A DNA stretch of 64,000 nucleotides from Bacillota bacterium (GCA_023453795.1 JAEXSP010000015.1:138879-202878); one strand, 5' to 3'. Shown: positions 43,919 to 52,488, counted from the first letter of the stretch. The notes: generated by a model not told the origin, from the sequence alone. Numbers and translations are program-made.

Positions 43919-45199
43919 CTAATTAGATTTTAGGGCTTCTGTTGGCTCAATTTCCAGTGCACGTCGAATTGAAGACAAACATCCGAAAAAAGGTAGCAGT
44001 ATTCCGATGACTATAGAAACTATAATGCTAAGCCTATTAATTACAGGGTTAAATGCTTGAAGATACATTGTAAGACTATGCTTAATTAGATAAGTAAAAA
44101 AGCAGAATATTATGGTACAAATAATTAAAACAATAATTAATGAAATAATACTTATTAATAACATTTCAAAACAAATGATTCCTGTTATATTCTTATTTGT
44201 ATAGCCGATTGCTTTTAACATGCCTATTTCCGGAGTTCTTTTTTTAATTGAGCTTATTGTTGTCAATGAAACAACAACAAATGCTAAAATCAAAAGCAGC
44301 ATACCTAGAATTAAACCTATAATTACAATATAGCTTGTTTGATCAGCACTTCCATTTGCATTACTTAGTGCATTTGCGCTATAGCCGATCTCATTTAACT
44401 TCTTAATTACCTTATTTGTATTTTGCGACTTGTCAACTACAGCAGTAACTGCATTATTTACTGACTTAGCTAATCCCTTCGAATATTTCTCGACGTTATT
44501 CTGCATATTTAGAACATCACGATATGGTAAATATACACAAAAGGGGTCGTCATAATTTTTAACAGCATCATAAACACCTACTACCTTAAAATGGTAATCA
44601 AAGCTTTTTACTACTTTTGGTTGCCCTTCATCTGAGAAATCATATGCATAGTATCTGATAACGATTGTTTTCCCTATCATCTTTTCCCCATCAATAAAGT
44701 CAACATTTTCTTTGGAGTAAGATATTTTAAAATCACTATTTGGATAAAAAAGCTTAGGTATTATTCCTACTTTTGCATCATTTTTTTTAAATGTGCTTCC
44801 TGCCAATACTTTGGGCGTATTTCCATTACTACATGCACGAATTCCCAAATCAATAAAATCCTTTTTACCATTGTCTGAAATCTGAGTAACATTTATAATT
44901 TTCCCGCCGAAGACACCGGATTGAGGATAAGCTTCAATTATATGGTTAACATTTTTCATATTTTCTACGACTTCATTCCTTGATTGAATAATATCTGTAT
45001 TATAATAAACATTTAGAGTTCTGAACTTTGCATCATCTCGGGTTTGACTTAGTATAAACCTATTAACTGAATCCATTAAAGACATTGTCAAAATAAACAG
45101 CACTAAAGTTAACGATATGAGTAAAATATTAAAAAAGACTTGAGTCTTTCTTCTTGTTAGATTTTTATATGAAATATATGTTATTGATTTAATTTCCAT
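43919..45199 (-). CDS. FtsX/MacB-type ABC permease, subunit 1
   Basis: 426 residues from the ATG at 45199 (GGAGGG upstream), overlapping the ATPase gene by 11 nt. Same layout as its neighbour: one N-terminal helix, a large outer domain, then three helices with KKRTPEIGMLKAIGYTNKNI. The C-terminal RRALEIEPTEALKSN is the family ending. Two unequal permeases suggest a heterodimeric exporter. Confidence 0.87.
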   Translation of the reverse strand: MEIKSITYISYKNLTRRKTQVFFNILLISLTLVLFILTMSLMDSVNRFILSQTRDDAKFRTLNVYYNTDIIQSRNEVVENMKNVNHIIEAYPQSGVFGGKIINVTQISDNGKKDFIDLGIRACSNGNTPKVLAGSTFKKNDAKVGIIPKLFYPNSDFKISYSKENVDFIDGEKMIGKTIVIRYYAYDFSDEGQPKVVKSFDYHFKVVGVYDAVKNYDDPFCVYLPYRDVLNMQNNVEKYSKGLAKSVNNAVTAVVDKSQNTNKVIKKLNEIGYSANALSNANGSADQTSYIVIIGLILGMLLLILAFVVVSLTTISSIKKRTPEIGMLKAIGYTNKNITGIICFEMLLISIISLIIVLIICTIIFCFFTYLIKHSLTMYLQAFNPVINRLSIIVSIVIGILLPFFGCLSSIRRALEIEPTEALKSN

Positions 45200-45869
45200 T
45201 GGCTTTTCCCTCCAATTTGCCATTAGTCATATATAAGACCTCATCGGCATATTTGAGGATTACATCATTATGAGAAACAACGACAACACTTTTTCCTGAT
45301 ACACTTAACCCTTTTAAGATGTCAAGAACAACCTTTTCATTCTCACCATCAAGGTTTCCTGTAGGTTCATCTGCAAAGATACACTCTGGCTCATTTGCTA
45401 ATGCTCTGGCTATAGCAACTCTTTGTTGTTCTCCTCCTGACAATTCTTTGGGAAAATGATCATACCGGCTTTCTAAGTTAAGCGTTTTTAGAAGTTCAAT
45501 TGCTTTGGGCTTCATTTCACTAAACTTAAATTGGCTATTAATAAACATTGGTAACATAACATTCTCATATGCTTTTAATTTAGGGTTTAAAAAGAATGAT
45601 TGAAAAACAAATCCAAATTTTTTCATTCGAATTTGTGCTTTTTGTATGTTATTAAGCCTTAAAACTGACTTTCCATCAACTAAAATGTCACCTGATGAGA
45701 TGTCATCTAGTAGGCCTATCAAATTAAGTAGAGTTGTTTTCCCTGATCCGGATTGACCCTTAATAGCATAAAAGCCTCCGCTTTTAATATTTAGATTTAC
45801 ATCATCAACTGCTTTAATTTTATCATTATATACTTTACATAATTGTTTTGTAACTATAACATTATTCAT
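45189..45869 (-). CDS. ABC transporter ATPase (MacB/LolD type)
   Basis: 226 residues from the ATG at 45869; the ATG at 45881 lies in the ribosome site. Walker A GQSGSGKTTLL, signature LSGGEQQRVAIARAL, Walker B CIFADEPTGNLD, and the H-loop VVVVSHND. Typical of ATPases that drive FtsX-like permeases for lipoproteins, antimicrobial peptides or drug efflux. Translationally coupled to the first permease. Confidence 0.92.
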   Translation of the reverse strand: MNNVIVTKQLCKVYNDKIKAVDDVNLNIKSGGFYAIKGQSGSGKTTLLNLIGLLDDISSGDILVDGKSVLRLNNIQKAQIRMKKFGFVFQSFFLNPKLKAYENVMLPMFINSQFKFSEMKPKAIELLKTLNLESRYDHFPKELSGGEQQRVAIARALANEPECIFADEPTGNLDGENEKVVLDILKGLSVSGKSVVVVSHNDVILKYADEVLYMTNGKLEGKANGN

Positions 45870-45925
45870 TTTGTACCTCATATATATTGAAATTGTTTAC
45901 AAGTAGGTATCCTTTGTAAAAATAG

Positions 45926-45969
45926 TGAAACAATATTAGTGCCAATAAAAGGCAACTAATATTGTTTCA
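45926..45969 (-). terminator. Strong hairpin between the small secreted gene and the ABC ATPase
   Basis: Fifteen-pair stem 45926-45940 with 45955-45969 plus three inner pairs, followed on the minus strand by CTATTTTT. It would end most transcripts of the small protein and let only a fraction read into the exporter genes. Confidence 0.75.
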
Positions 45970-45988
45970 ATATATTAATGAATAAGCC

Positions 45989-46426
45989 TTACTGATAGCT
46001 CCTCATGTTTACGGGGTTTGCATAGAATGCCGAAGAGGTTATCATAAAACTGTCAAAATAATAATACAAATTACTCTTATAATTTGTTTCCCCAAAATCA
46101 AATGTATATGCGTGGTTTAATTGAGACATATTTTGAGCATATGTATAACCTATTTGAGTATCCGATAGCGGGAAAATATTATCCTTGTACAGATATATTT
46201 TAAGGTTGTTGTATTGAGGATCATCTATTGAAGTAAATGTAAGGCTTATTTTATGCTTAGTATAAAGATAATCCCTTGTTGATCCTTGAGCAGTAGAGTT
46301 TGAATCCATTGATAAATAACTTATATATCCCACTTCTGCTGCATAAACTACTGATGAGAGACAAATTGTCAATAGAACTACCAGTGTAATAGCTCCTAAA
46401 AACTTGGATTTTAATATTTTTAGCAT
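45989..46426 (-). CDS. Small secreted protein, possible exporter substrate
   Basis: 145 residues with a strong AGGAGG ribosome site. Signal peptide FLGAITLVVLLTICLSSVVYAAE, mature part ~115 residues, rich in Tyr, Ser, Asn and Thr (STRDYLYTKHKISLTFTS). No cysteines in the mature part. No known bacteriocin family is recognised. The layout (secreted small protein, ATPase, two permeases) recalls lactococcin-972-type loci, but the sequence lacks their signature. Confidence 0.7.
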   Translation of the reverse strand: MLKILKSKFLGAITLVVLLTICLSSVVYAAEVGYISYLSMDSNSTAQGSTRDYLYTKHKISLTFTSIDDPQYNNLKIYLYKDNIFPLSDTQIGYTYAQNMSQLNHAYTFDFGETNYKSNLYYYFDSFMITSSAFYANPVNMRSYQ

Positions 46427-46621
46427 ATAAACGACCTCCTATAAATAATTTTTTAGGTGCAAGAAGTTATATTAATGCATATTTCGATGCTCATTATAAA
46501 AATTACATCTGAAAATTACCGGCTCAAATATGCTTTTTGCAACCCTTTGAAATACACACTAAAAAATCAATTCTTTATCTTCCGGAATAATAAAATTAGA
46601 TTGTAGATGTATTTATACGCA

Positions 46622-46650
46622 ATTGTAACATTGATTACATATTTTGTCAA
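46622..46650 (-). promoter_or_regulatory. Promoter of the small secreted protein gene
   Basis: TTGACA (complement of 46645-46650), 17-bp spacer, TACAAT (complement of 46622-46627). The predicted leader is long, about 190 nt. The rest of 46427-46776 has no gene. Confidence 0.6.
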
Positions 46651-46776
46651 ATTTTCTATAATACATATTTACTTCTTGCTTTGCCCTATCAATCTCAGAT
46701 TATGTCTTCATTTCTAGTTATTTACTAGCATTTGAAAAACTAAAATTCTCTACTTTCTCATATATAACACGCCGCA

Positions 46777-46842
46777 ATAAAAAATTAAATCCGGTTTACA
46801 AAAACCGGACTAATACTAAATTTACCATATAATACCTGCAAT
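46777..46842. repeat. 66-bp direct repeat, copy B
   Basis: 94% match to 41691-41756. It carries the same CCGGTTT hairpin, which here lies just past the MarR gene stop and can act as its terminator on the minus strand. Confidence 0.85.
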
Positions 46843-46869
46843 AAGGAATTGTAAAATTTGCTGCGCAGG

Positions 46870-47325
46870 TCAGCACTTACCGTTGCAGCACTTACTTTGA
46901 TCAATAGCAGCCATTAATATTTTCAGGCTATCCATTACCTGCTCCTTCTTTGTTTCGGGAATACAATCGAATATACTTTTAAAATATTCGTTCATTCCAT
47001 TCTCTATTTCCTCATATATCCTTATGCCTTCAGGTGTAAGAGAAATAGAAACAAACCTTCTATCCTGAGGATCAAGTTCTCTGGCCGCAAGACCGGATTT
47101 TACCAGATTGTTTACAGTTCTGCTCATTGTGCTGCTGTCAAGAGTTAAAAGCTCGGAAAGTCTATTTAATGAAATTGCCTTTTCCCGTCCAATTTCCACT
47201 ATGGCATGGCATTGAGCCATTGTTATGCTGCAGCATGACATTTGATTATCGTTAAGTAATCCAAGTTTTCTTTCAAGCAATCTTACAAGATTTCTTAATT
47301 CCAGCGTATTATTTTCTTTGCCCAT
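46870..47325 (-). CDS. MarR-family regulator with Cys-rich C-terminus, next to hgcAB
   Basis: 151 residues from the ATG at 47325 (GGAGG six bases upstream); the TTG at 47340 overlaps the site. Winged-helix core: LNRLSELLTLDSSTMSRTVN, then the wing ELDPQDRRFVSISLT. Unusual cysteines occur at SCCSITMAQC before the recognition helix and in the tail QSKCCNGKC, suggesting thiol or metal sensing, perhaps mercury or arsenic (inference). It has its own promoter and lies 151 nt after hgcB on the same strand. Confidence 0.85.
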   Translation of the reverse strand: MGKENNTLELRNLVRLLERKLGLLNDNQMSCCSITMAQCHAIVEIGREKAISLNRLSELLTLDSSTMSRTVNNLVKSGLAARELDPQDRRFVSISLTPEGIRIYEEIENGMNEYFKSIFDCIPETKKEQVMDSLKILMAAIDQSKCCNGKC

Positions 47326-47358
47326 TCCCAGCCTCCGCAACGGAAGTTTTTCTTTTTA

Positions 47359-47388
47359 ACTGTAAACTTTCAAATGGTCAGTTGTCAA
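47359..47388 (-). promoter_or_regulatory. Promoter of the MarR gene
   Basis: TTGACA (complement of 47383-47388), 18-bp spacer, TACAGT (complement of 47359-47364). The -35 lies inside the palindrome GTTGACAAC, a possible operator. Confidence 0.55.
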
Positions 47389-47476
47389 CCAGCAGTGCAT
47401 TCTCAAATTACCTATGTATAGAAAATCCGCGAATTCGCAGGGACTTTCATCTAGTAAAGTTATACCGGCCTATGGC

Positions 47477-47764
47477 TTAGCAGCATCCGGAATCTCCGCC
47501 GCAGTTCGGATTTTCCCCATTTAAAATACCGCTGATGACATAAGACGCACACCCAACACCCTGTTTTACCCTTAGAGCACCGAAGGGACAGTTTTTGGTA
47601 CAGGCACTGCATTCCATGCATAAATCCCTGTCAATTATTTCAGCCTTCCCGTTTGACAGCCTGAAAACATTATGAGGACACACATCTGTGCATTTGCCGC
47701 AGCCTGTGCATTTTTCCCTGTTTAGCTCAAGAGTTGAAACGTTTTTCAAATATTTGAATTTCAC
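47477..47764 (-). CDS. hgcB: HgcB, 4Fe-4S ferredoxin partner of HgcA
   Basis: 95 residues from the GTG at 47764, seven bases after AGGAGGG. The ATG at 47770 is too close to that site. Two clusters: CTGCGKCTDVCPHNVF and CMECSACTKNCPFGAL, the second with the conserved Cys-Met-Glu-Cys form. The C-terminal tail holds a vicinal Cys pair (GGDSGCC), as in known HgcB. It supplies electrons to reduce the HgcA corrinoid and may hand over Hg(II). 11 nt from hgcA, with the ribosome site overlapping the hgcA stop. Confidence 0.93.
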   Translation of the reverse strand: MKFKYLKNVSTLELNREKCTGCGKCTDVCPHNVFRLSNGKAEIIDRDLCMECSACTKNCPFGALRVKQGVGCASYVISGILNGENPNCGGDSGCC

Positions 47765-47775
47765 AAGCATCCCTC

Positions 47776-48876
47776 CTAAACGATAAGACGTACGATACTG
47801 CCTGCAGCAAGCAGCGCTATACCCGCGCTTACAGCAGTTATCATAATCGGAACAGCAATTTTCATTTCCCTGTTTACCCCTGACCGCGATGTATATGTAG
47901 AGCAGCCTGTAAAATTCATTGCATAATATGATGAAACTGTCGGCAATATTAATATAAATGAAATTGCTTTCATTAATTCATAAGTTGAAAGGTTCTGCCA
48001 TCCATTTGCCAAAGTAAATACCGCCGCCCATAAAGCACCGATTAAAGCACCCTTGAAAGCAAATGCCCTTCCCGGAATCCATGGAAGAAGAATAGGAGTT
48101 GCCACACTTCCGGCAAACGCCGCCCCCAGATAGGCACAAAGATCCAAGGCCCCATATCTGCCGAAACCTATAGAGTTTAAAATAAACAGAACTCCAAAAA
48201 TTATAAAGGAGGGCTTCAGAGCATTTACAATTTCCATCGGAGTAAGGACAAGCCTGTCTAAAAATGTAAACCTGACAGTCCGCATGTCTTTATCGGCTGT
48301 CATGCCGCTATTGAGGAATTCTTTTAAATCATTTGCCCTTACAGGACCGTAAATGACCTTAAAGCCTGTATTCTTCTGCACTTCATGTGCTTCGACCCCC
48401 GGGGCGCCAAGCTGCGGCAGAATAACGACCTTCTTTTTTACGATATCTGCAAGATGAGTAATACGTATGCGGTTAATTAGCTCACAGGTTCCGAAGGTAC
48501 CTTTACCTGCAGCGCACCAAACATTGATGCCCTTCGTATCAAGCACCAGAATCCATGCGTCAACCCCGCCCAATTCACTTCTGAGTCTGTCGAAACTCAT
48601 TTTGTAATTGGCAGTAACCAGGATAGGAGAATTCTCCCCCGGACTGCCGACACAATAAAGGCCCGGATCAATTTTGTAGTTCATACGGTTAATGCCCCAC
48701 CTTGCTTTCCATGAGCCTAATATATCCTGAAAGCTTAGGGTTGCCGATATTTGTTTTATTTCACCGGCAGGTGTTTTTATCCTTCCTTTTACCCATTTTT
48801 CGTCTTTAACGCATGCTGTCTGACTATTACAGCCGGTATTGACGCTGCAGGAACAGCCTGTGCTTGACCCTTCCAT
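47776..48876 (-). CDS. hgcA: HgcA, corrinoid mercury methyltransferase
   Basis: 366 residues from the ATG at 48876 (GGGGTGG upstream). The corrinoid-binding domain holds the diagnostic cap-helix motif NVWCAAGKGTFGT, with Cys121 as the predicted lower cobalt ligand. The C-terminal ~170 residues have about five transmembrane helices (from PSFIIFGVLFILNSIGF). It transfers a methyl group from the corrinoid to Hg(II), giving methylmercury. The N-terminus has extra cysteines (GCSCSVNTGC...AC) before the domain, possibly metal-binding. Operon with hgcB. hgcAB is known from several cellulolytic clostridia. Confidence 0.95.
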   Translation of the reverse strand: MEGSSTGCSCSVNTGCNSQTACVKDEKWVKGRIKTPAGEIKQISATLSFQDILGSWKARWGINRMNYKIDPGLYCVGSPGENSPILVTANYKMSFDRLRSELGGVDAWILVLDTKGINVWCAAGKGTFGTCELINRIRITHLADIVKKKVVILPQLGAPGVEAHEVQKNTGFKVIYGPVRANDLKEFLNSGMTADKDMRTVRFTFLDRLVLTPMEIVNALKPSFIIFGVLFILNSIGFGRYGALDLCAYLGAAFAGSVATPILLPWIPGRAFAFKGALIGALWAAVFTLANGWQNLSTYELMKAISFILILPTVSSYYAMNFTGCSTYTSRSGVNREMKIAVPIMITAVSAGIALLAAGSIVRLIV

Positions 48877-48929
48877 ATTTACCACCCCACTGTCCATTAC
48901 TATTTGCAATTAATTTGCATCATACATCT

Positions 48930-48959
48930 ATTGTATTATAAAATATTTGTATAATGCAA
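48930..48959 (-). promoter_or_regulatory. hgcA promoter with flanking inverted repeat
   Basis: TTGCAT (complement of 48954-48959), 18-bp spacer, TACAAT (complement of 48930-48935). A TTGCAT at 48915-48920 forms an inverted repeat with ATGCAA at 48954-48959 around the promoter. Possible regulator site. Confidence 0.5.
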
Positions 48960-48983
48960 CTATTTTAAAAAATATATTAACAT

Positions 48984-49034
48984 ACAAAAACCCCCCGATT
49001 AAACAGTTCGTTATCAATACTGTCTCTCGGGGGG
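48984..49034 (-). terminator. metA terminator
   Basis: Stem 48991-48998 with 49027-49034 (CCCCCCGA/TCGGGGGG) and inner stem 49003-49007 with 49019-49023, then T-rich on the minus strand. Confidence 0.85.
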
Positions 49035-49064
49035 AACGTTTCAAATCGCTGCAACCGCTTTATA

Positions 49065-49982
49065 CTACTTCAAATCACCCAAATCAAACGGCGTTTCCTG
49101 ATATACATAATAATTCAACCAATTTGAGAACAGCAGATTGGCATGTCCCCTCCACCTTACGATCGGATCCTTTGTCGGATCATCATTAGGAAAATAATTT
49201 CTGGGAACCGATATGTCAAGGCCCTTTTCCTTATCCCTGTCGTACTCTGATTTCAGTGTAAGCGGATCGTATTCGGAATGCCCGGTAATGAATATCTGGC
49301 GGCCTCCCCTGGTGCCCACTATATATACCCCTGACTCTTCAGACTCGGAAAAAATCTCAAGCTCCTTAACTCTTTCTATATCCTGTCTCCTAACTTCGGT
49401 ATGACGGGAATGAGGTACATAAAATACATCGTCAAAACCCCTGAAGAGATTTATATTCCTTCTGTTCAAGGTATGCTCAAAAACACCGAACATCTTTGCC
49501 GGCAGTTGATATTTCGGTATCCCGAAATGATAATAAAGTCCCGCCTGCGCAGCCCAGCAGATGTGAAAGGTGGAATAGACATTATGAAGGCTCCATGCCA
49601 TAATCTCCACAAGCTCTTCCCAATAGTCCACTTCCTCAAACTCCATGTTTTCTACCGGCGCACCTGTTATAATCATGCCGTCAAATTTCTGATCCTTTAT
49701 ATCATCAAAGGATCTGTAAAAATTAACAAGGTGTTCTTCCGGAGTGTTTTTAGACTTATAGGTCTGTGTATTCAGCAGAACAACCTCGACCTGCAAGGGA
49801 GAATTCCCAAGGAGTCTCAGAAGCTGGGTCTCGGTAACGATCTTGGTAGGCATCAGGTTTAAGATGACAATCCTCAAAGGACGAATATCCTGGTGAAATG
49901 CACGACCTTCAGGCATGACAAAAATATTCTCACTATTCAATACTTCCACTGCCGGCAGGTTATCAGGTATCTTAATAGGCAT
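49065..49982 (-). CDS. metA: Homoserine O-acetyltransferase (MetA type)
   Basis: 305 residues. Nucleophile Cys142 in TFHICWAAQA, the His/Glu pair in ITGHSEYD, and Glu111 in GAPVENMEF. Residue 111 sets acyl-donor choice in this family: Glu favours acetyl-CoA and Gly favours succinyl-CoA. This enzyme is therefore predicted to make O-acetylhomoserine for methionine synthesis despite its MetA fold. No SAM riboswitch or T-box is evident upstream; instead a MITE-like repeat lies 30 bp before the start. Confidence 0.93.
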   Translation of the reverse strand: MPIKIPDNLPAVEVLNSENIFVMPEGRAFHQDIRPLRIVILNLMPTKIVTETQLLRLLGNSPLQVEVVLLNTQTYKSKNTPEEHLVNFYRSFDDIKDQKFDGMIITGAPVENMEFEEVDYWEELVEIMAWSLHNVYSTFHICWAAQAGLYYHFGIPKYQLPAKMFGVFEHTLNRRNINLFRGFDDVFYVPHSRHTEVRRQDIERVKELEIFSESEESGVYIVGTRGGRQIFITGHSEYDPLTLKSEYDRDKEKGLDISVPRNYFPNDDPTKDPIVRWRGHANLLFSNWLNYYVYQETPFDLGDLK

Positions 49983-50012
49983 GACATCGTCTCCTTTGAT
50001 TTAGTCATATAT

Positions 50013-50110
50013 ATAAGTTGAATCAAATAATTAGTACGAAAGCGAGCAAAATATCCAACGATTCTGGGGATTTTTGCGATGGTTGAGTGCATATATTATT
50101 TTCAACTTAT
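50013..50110 (+). mobile_element. MITE-like repeat, copy 2 (98 bp)
   Basis: Same inverted ends and internal sequence as 37228-37324. It lies upstream of metA and may carry or disrupt its promoter. The rest of 49983-50314 has no gene seen. Confidence 0.7.
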
Positions 50111-50314
50111 AGCTTTCTTTCAGTATATATTACTATATTTGCGGAAGGTGAGTCAAATCTTTTTCCATTTCCGTGTCCCGTTTTTTTTATGTCAAGCCTC
50201 CCTATGCCTTTAAGACCGATCAGTCCGCATTCCATTCTCCTTGAATAAGCCTGTCAAATATTATATAATTGGCTGGACATATGGGAAAAATTTATATTTG
50301 AAAGGGCAATTCTT

Positions 50315-52480
50315 ATGGGAAAAATATTGGTACTGACCGAAAAGCCTTCAGTTGCAAGGGACATTGCAAAAGTATTGGGCTGCAGCCAGAATGGAAACGG
50401 TTTCATATCAGGTTCAAAATATATTATAACGTGGGCATTGGGACATCTGGTAACTCTTGCCGACCCTGAGGTCTACAGTGACAGGTATAAGTCCTGGAAT
50501 CTCGAGGATCTTCCGATGCTTCCGAAAAAAATGGAGCTGGTCGTCATCAAGCAGACCTCCAAACAGTTTGGCGCAGTCAAAAGCCTTTTACACAGGGATG
50601 ACATTGATGAGCTTGTAATCGCAACAGACTCTGGACGTGAAGGGGAGCTTGTTGCCAGATGGATTATAGAAAAGGCGGGCTTTAGGAAGCCTACCAAAAG
50701 GCTTTGGATCTCATCGCAGACGGATAAGGCAATCAAAGATGGGTTTGCCCATTTAAAGCCGGGAAGGGATTATGACAATCTGTACAGATCTGCACAATCA
50801 AGGGCCGAAGCAGATTGGCTGATAGGGTTAAATGTAACAAGAGCCCTTACATGCAAATATAATGCACAGCTGTCTGCCGGAAGGGTACAGACGCCTACAC
50901 TTGCAATGATAGTGCAGCGCGAAGAGGAAATTCGCAAATTCGTACCCAAGGATTACTGGACCATCGAGGCTAAATTGAATGGGTTTTCGGCTCGCTGGCA
51001 GGATAAAACAAACGGACAAACACATATATTTGACAAAGCCAAAGCCGACGCACTCCTGAAGAAGCTGGCAGGACAGCCCGGCAAGGTTGTTGATGTCAGG
51101 AAGGAAGCAAAATCAGAGCTGCCTCCCCTCGCATATGACCTTACAGAGCTTCAAAGAGATGCAAATAAAAGGTATGGCTTCTCTGCCAAAAAAACGCTTT
51201 CCATCATGCAAAAGCTGTATGAAACCCATAAGCTCGTGACTTATCCAAGGACGGATTCAAGATATATCACAGATGATATCGTTCCCACCTTGACAGACCG
51301 TCTGAAGAGCATAGCCGTAGGGCCTTATGCCCCATTAGTCCAGTCTGTCCTTAGAAACAGGATTCACGTAACTAAAAGGTTGGTGGACAATTCCAAGGTT
51401 ACCGACCATCATGCGATAATACCTACAGAGCAGTTCTTAAGCCTGGGTTCTCTTGATAGTGAAGAGCGCAATATCTATGATTTGATTGTAAAAAGGTTTA
51501 TAGCTGTGCTGAATCCTCCATCCGAGTATGAATTGACAACTGTAAGGCTTGATATAAACGGCGAGTTATTCACCGCAAGCGGCAAGATAATTAAAGCAAA
51601 AGGCTGGAAGGCTGTATACGAAGGTCAGGCAAAGGTTGACGAGGAGGATGATGACGAATACTCACAGTCACTTCCTGATATAAAGAAGGGAGCTGCTCTT
51701 AATATCCTTTCGATTAAACCTGTAAACGGAAAGACCAAACCTCCGGCTAGGTATACAGAGGCAACCCTGCTTTCAGCGATGGAGCATCCCGGAAAGTTCA
51801 TTGACGACAAATCCCTCCGAAGCGCAATAGAAACCACAAGCGGCCTTGGAACGCCTGCTACACGGGCAGATATTATCGAGAAGCTTTTTGACTCATTTTA
51901 TATGGAGCGAAAGGGTAAGGAAATCATGCCTACCTCCAAAGGCATCCAGCTCATCGGGCTTGCGCCTTCCGATTTAAAATCGCCTGAACTCACTGCAAAA
52001 TGGGAGCAGCAGCTTCAGTTGATCAGCAAGGGCAGTGCGAATGCCAATGCATTTATAGATGAAATGAAAAAGTATGCCTCCAAGCTTGTTTCCAATGTCA
52101 TTGCAAGCTCAGCTGCCTATAAGCATGACAACATGACACGTGAAAAATGCCCCGAATGCGGAAAATATCTCTTGGATGTTACCGGAAAGAAAGGTAAAAT
52201 GCTTGTTTGCCCAGACCGTGAATGCGGCTATAGGAAAGGAATATCCCAAGTGACAAATGCACGCTGTCCAGAGTGCCATAAGAAAATGGAAATGCGTGGG
52301 GAAGGGGAAAATAAAACCTTCTACTGCAGCTGCGGATACCGTGAAAAGCTTGAGGCCTTCCAGAAACGTAAGGGCGAGCAGGTTAACAAAAAAGAAGTAA
52401 GCAAGTTCCTTAATAAACAGAACGATGATACCCAGATCAATTCAGCGCTTGCCGAAGCACTGGCAAAATGGAAGAAATAA
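50315..52480 (+). CDS. topB: DNA topoisomerase III
   Basis: 721 residues, AAAGGG ribosome site. TOPRIM domain at the N-terminus (LVLTEKPSVARDIAKVLG; ATDSGREGEL). Catalytic tyrosine in KLVTYPRTDSRY. Type IA core ending at about residue 610. Two C-terminal zinc ribbons: CPECGKYLLDV...CPDRECGY and CPECHKKMEM...CSCGY. It decatenates and relaxes negatively supercoiled DNA. The TopB form without conjugation genes nearby suggests a housekeeping copy, though such genes also occur on mobile elements. Confidence 0.94.
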   Translation: MGKILVLTEKPSVARDIAKVLGCSQNGNGFISGSKYIITWALGHLVTLADPEVYSDRYKSWNLEDLPMLPKKMELVVIKQTSKQFGAVKSLLHRDDIDELVIATDSGREGELVARWIIEKAGFRKPTKRLWISSQTDKAIKDGFAHLKPGRDYDNLYRSAQSRAEADWLIGLNVTRALTCKYNAQLSAGRVQTPTLAMIVQREEEIRKFVPKDYWTIEAKLNGFSARWQDKTNGQTHIFDKAKADALLKKLAGQPGKVVDVRKEAKSELPPLAYDLTELQRDANKRYGFSAKKTLSIMQKLYETHKLVTYPRTDSRYITDDIVPTLTDRLKSIAVGPYAPLVQSVLRNRIHVTKRLVDNSKVTDHHAIIPTEQFLSLGSLDSEERNIYDLIVKRFIAVLNPPSEYELTTVRLDINGELFTASGKIIKAKGWKAVYEGQAKVDEEDDDEYSQSLPDIKKGAALNILSIKPVNGKTKPPARYTEATLLSAMEHPGKFIDDKSLRSAIETTSGLGTPATRADIIEKLFDSFYMERKGKEIMPTSKGIQLIGLAPSDLKSPELTAKWEQQLQLISKGSANANAFIDEMKKYASKLVSNVIASSAAYKHDNMTREKCPECGKYLLDVTGKKGKMLVCPDRECGYRKGISQVTNARCPECHKKMEMRGEGENKTFYCSCGYREKLEAFQKRKGEQVNKKEVSKFLNKQNDDTQINSALAEALAKWKK

Positions 52481-52488
52481 AAATACTG

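Larger units (their letters stand above)
41757..46776. mobile_element. 5-kb repeat-bounded accessory block (exporter island)
   Basis: Lies between two 66-bp direct repeats and holds only minus-strand genes: a small secreted protein, an ABC ATPase, two FtsX-like permeases and a VanZ-like protein. Removing one repeat and the block would leave marR, one terminator repeat and sigI. No recombinase is inside, so homologous recombination or transfer in trans is likely. A chance duplication of a terminator is the alternative. Confidence 0.5.
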
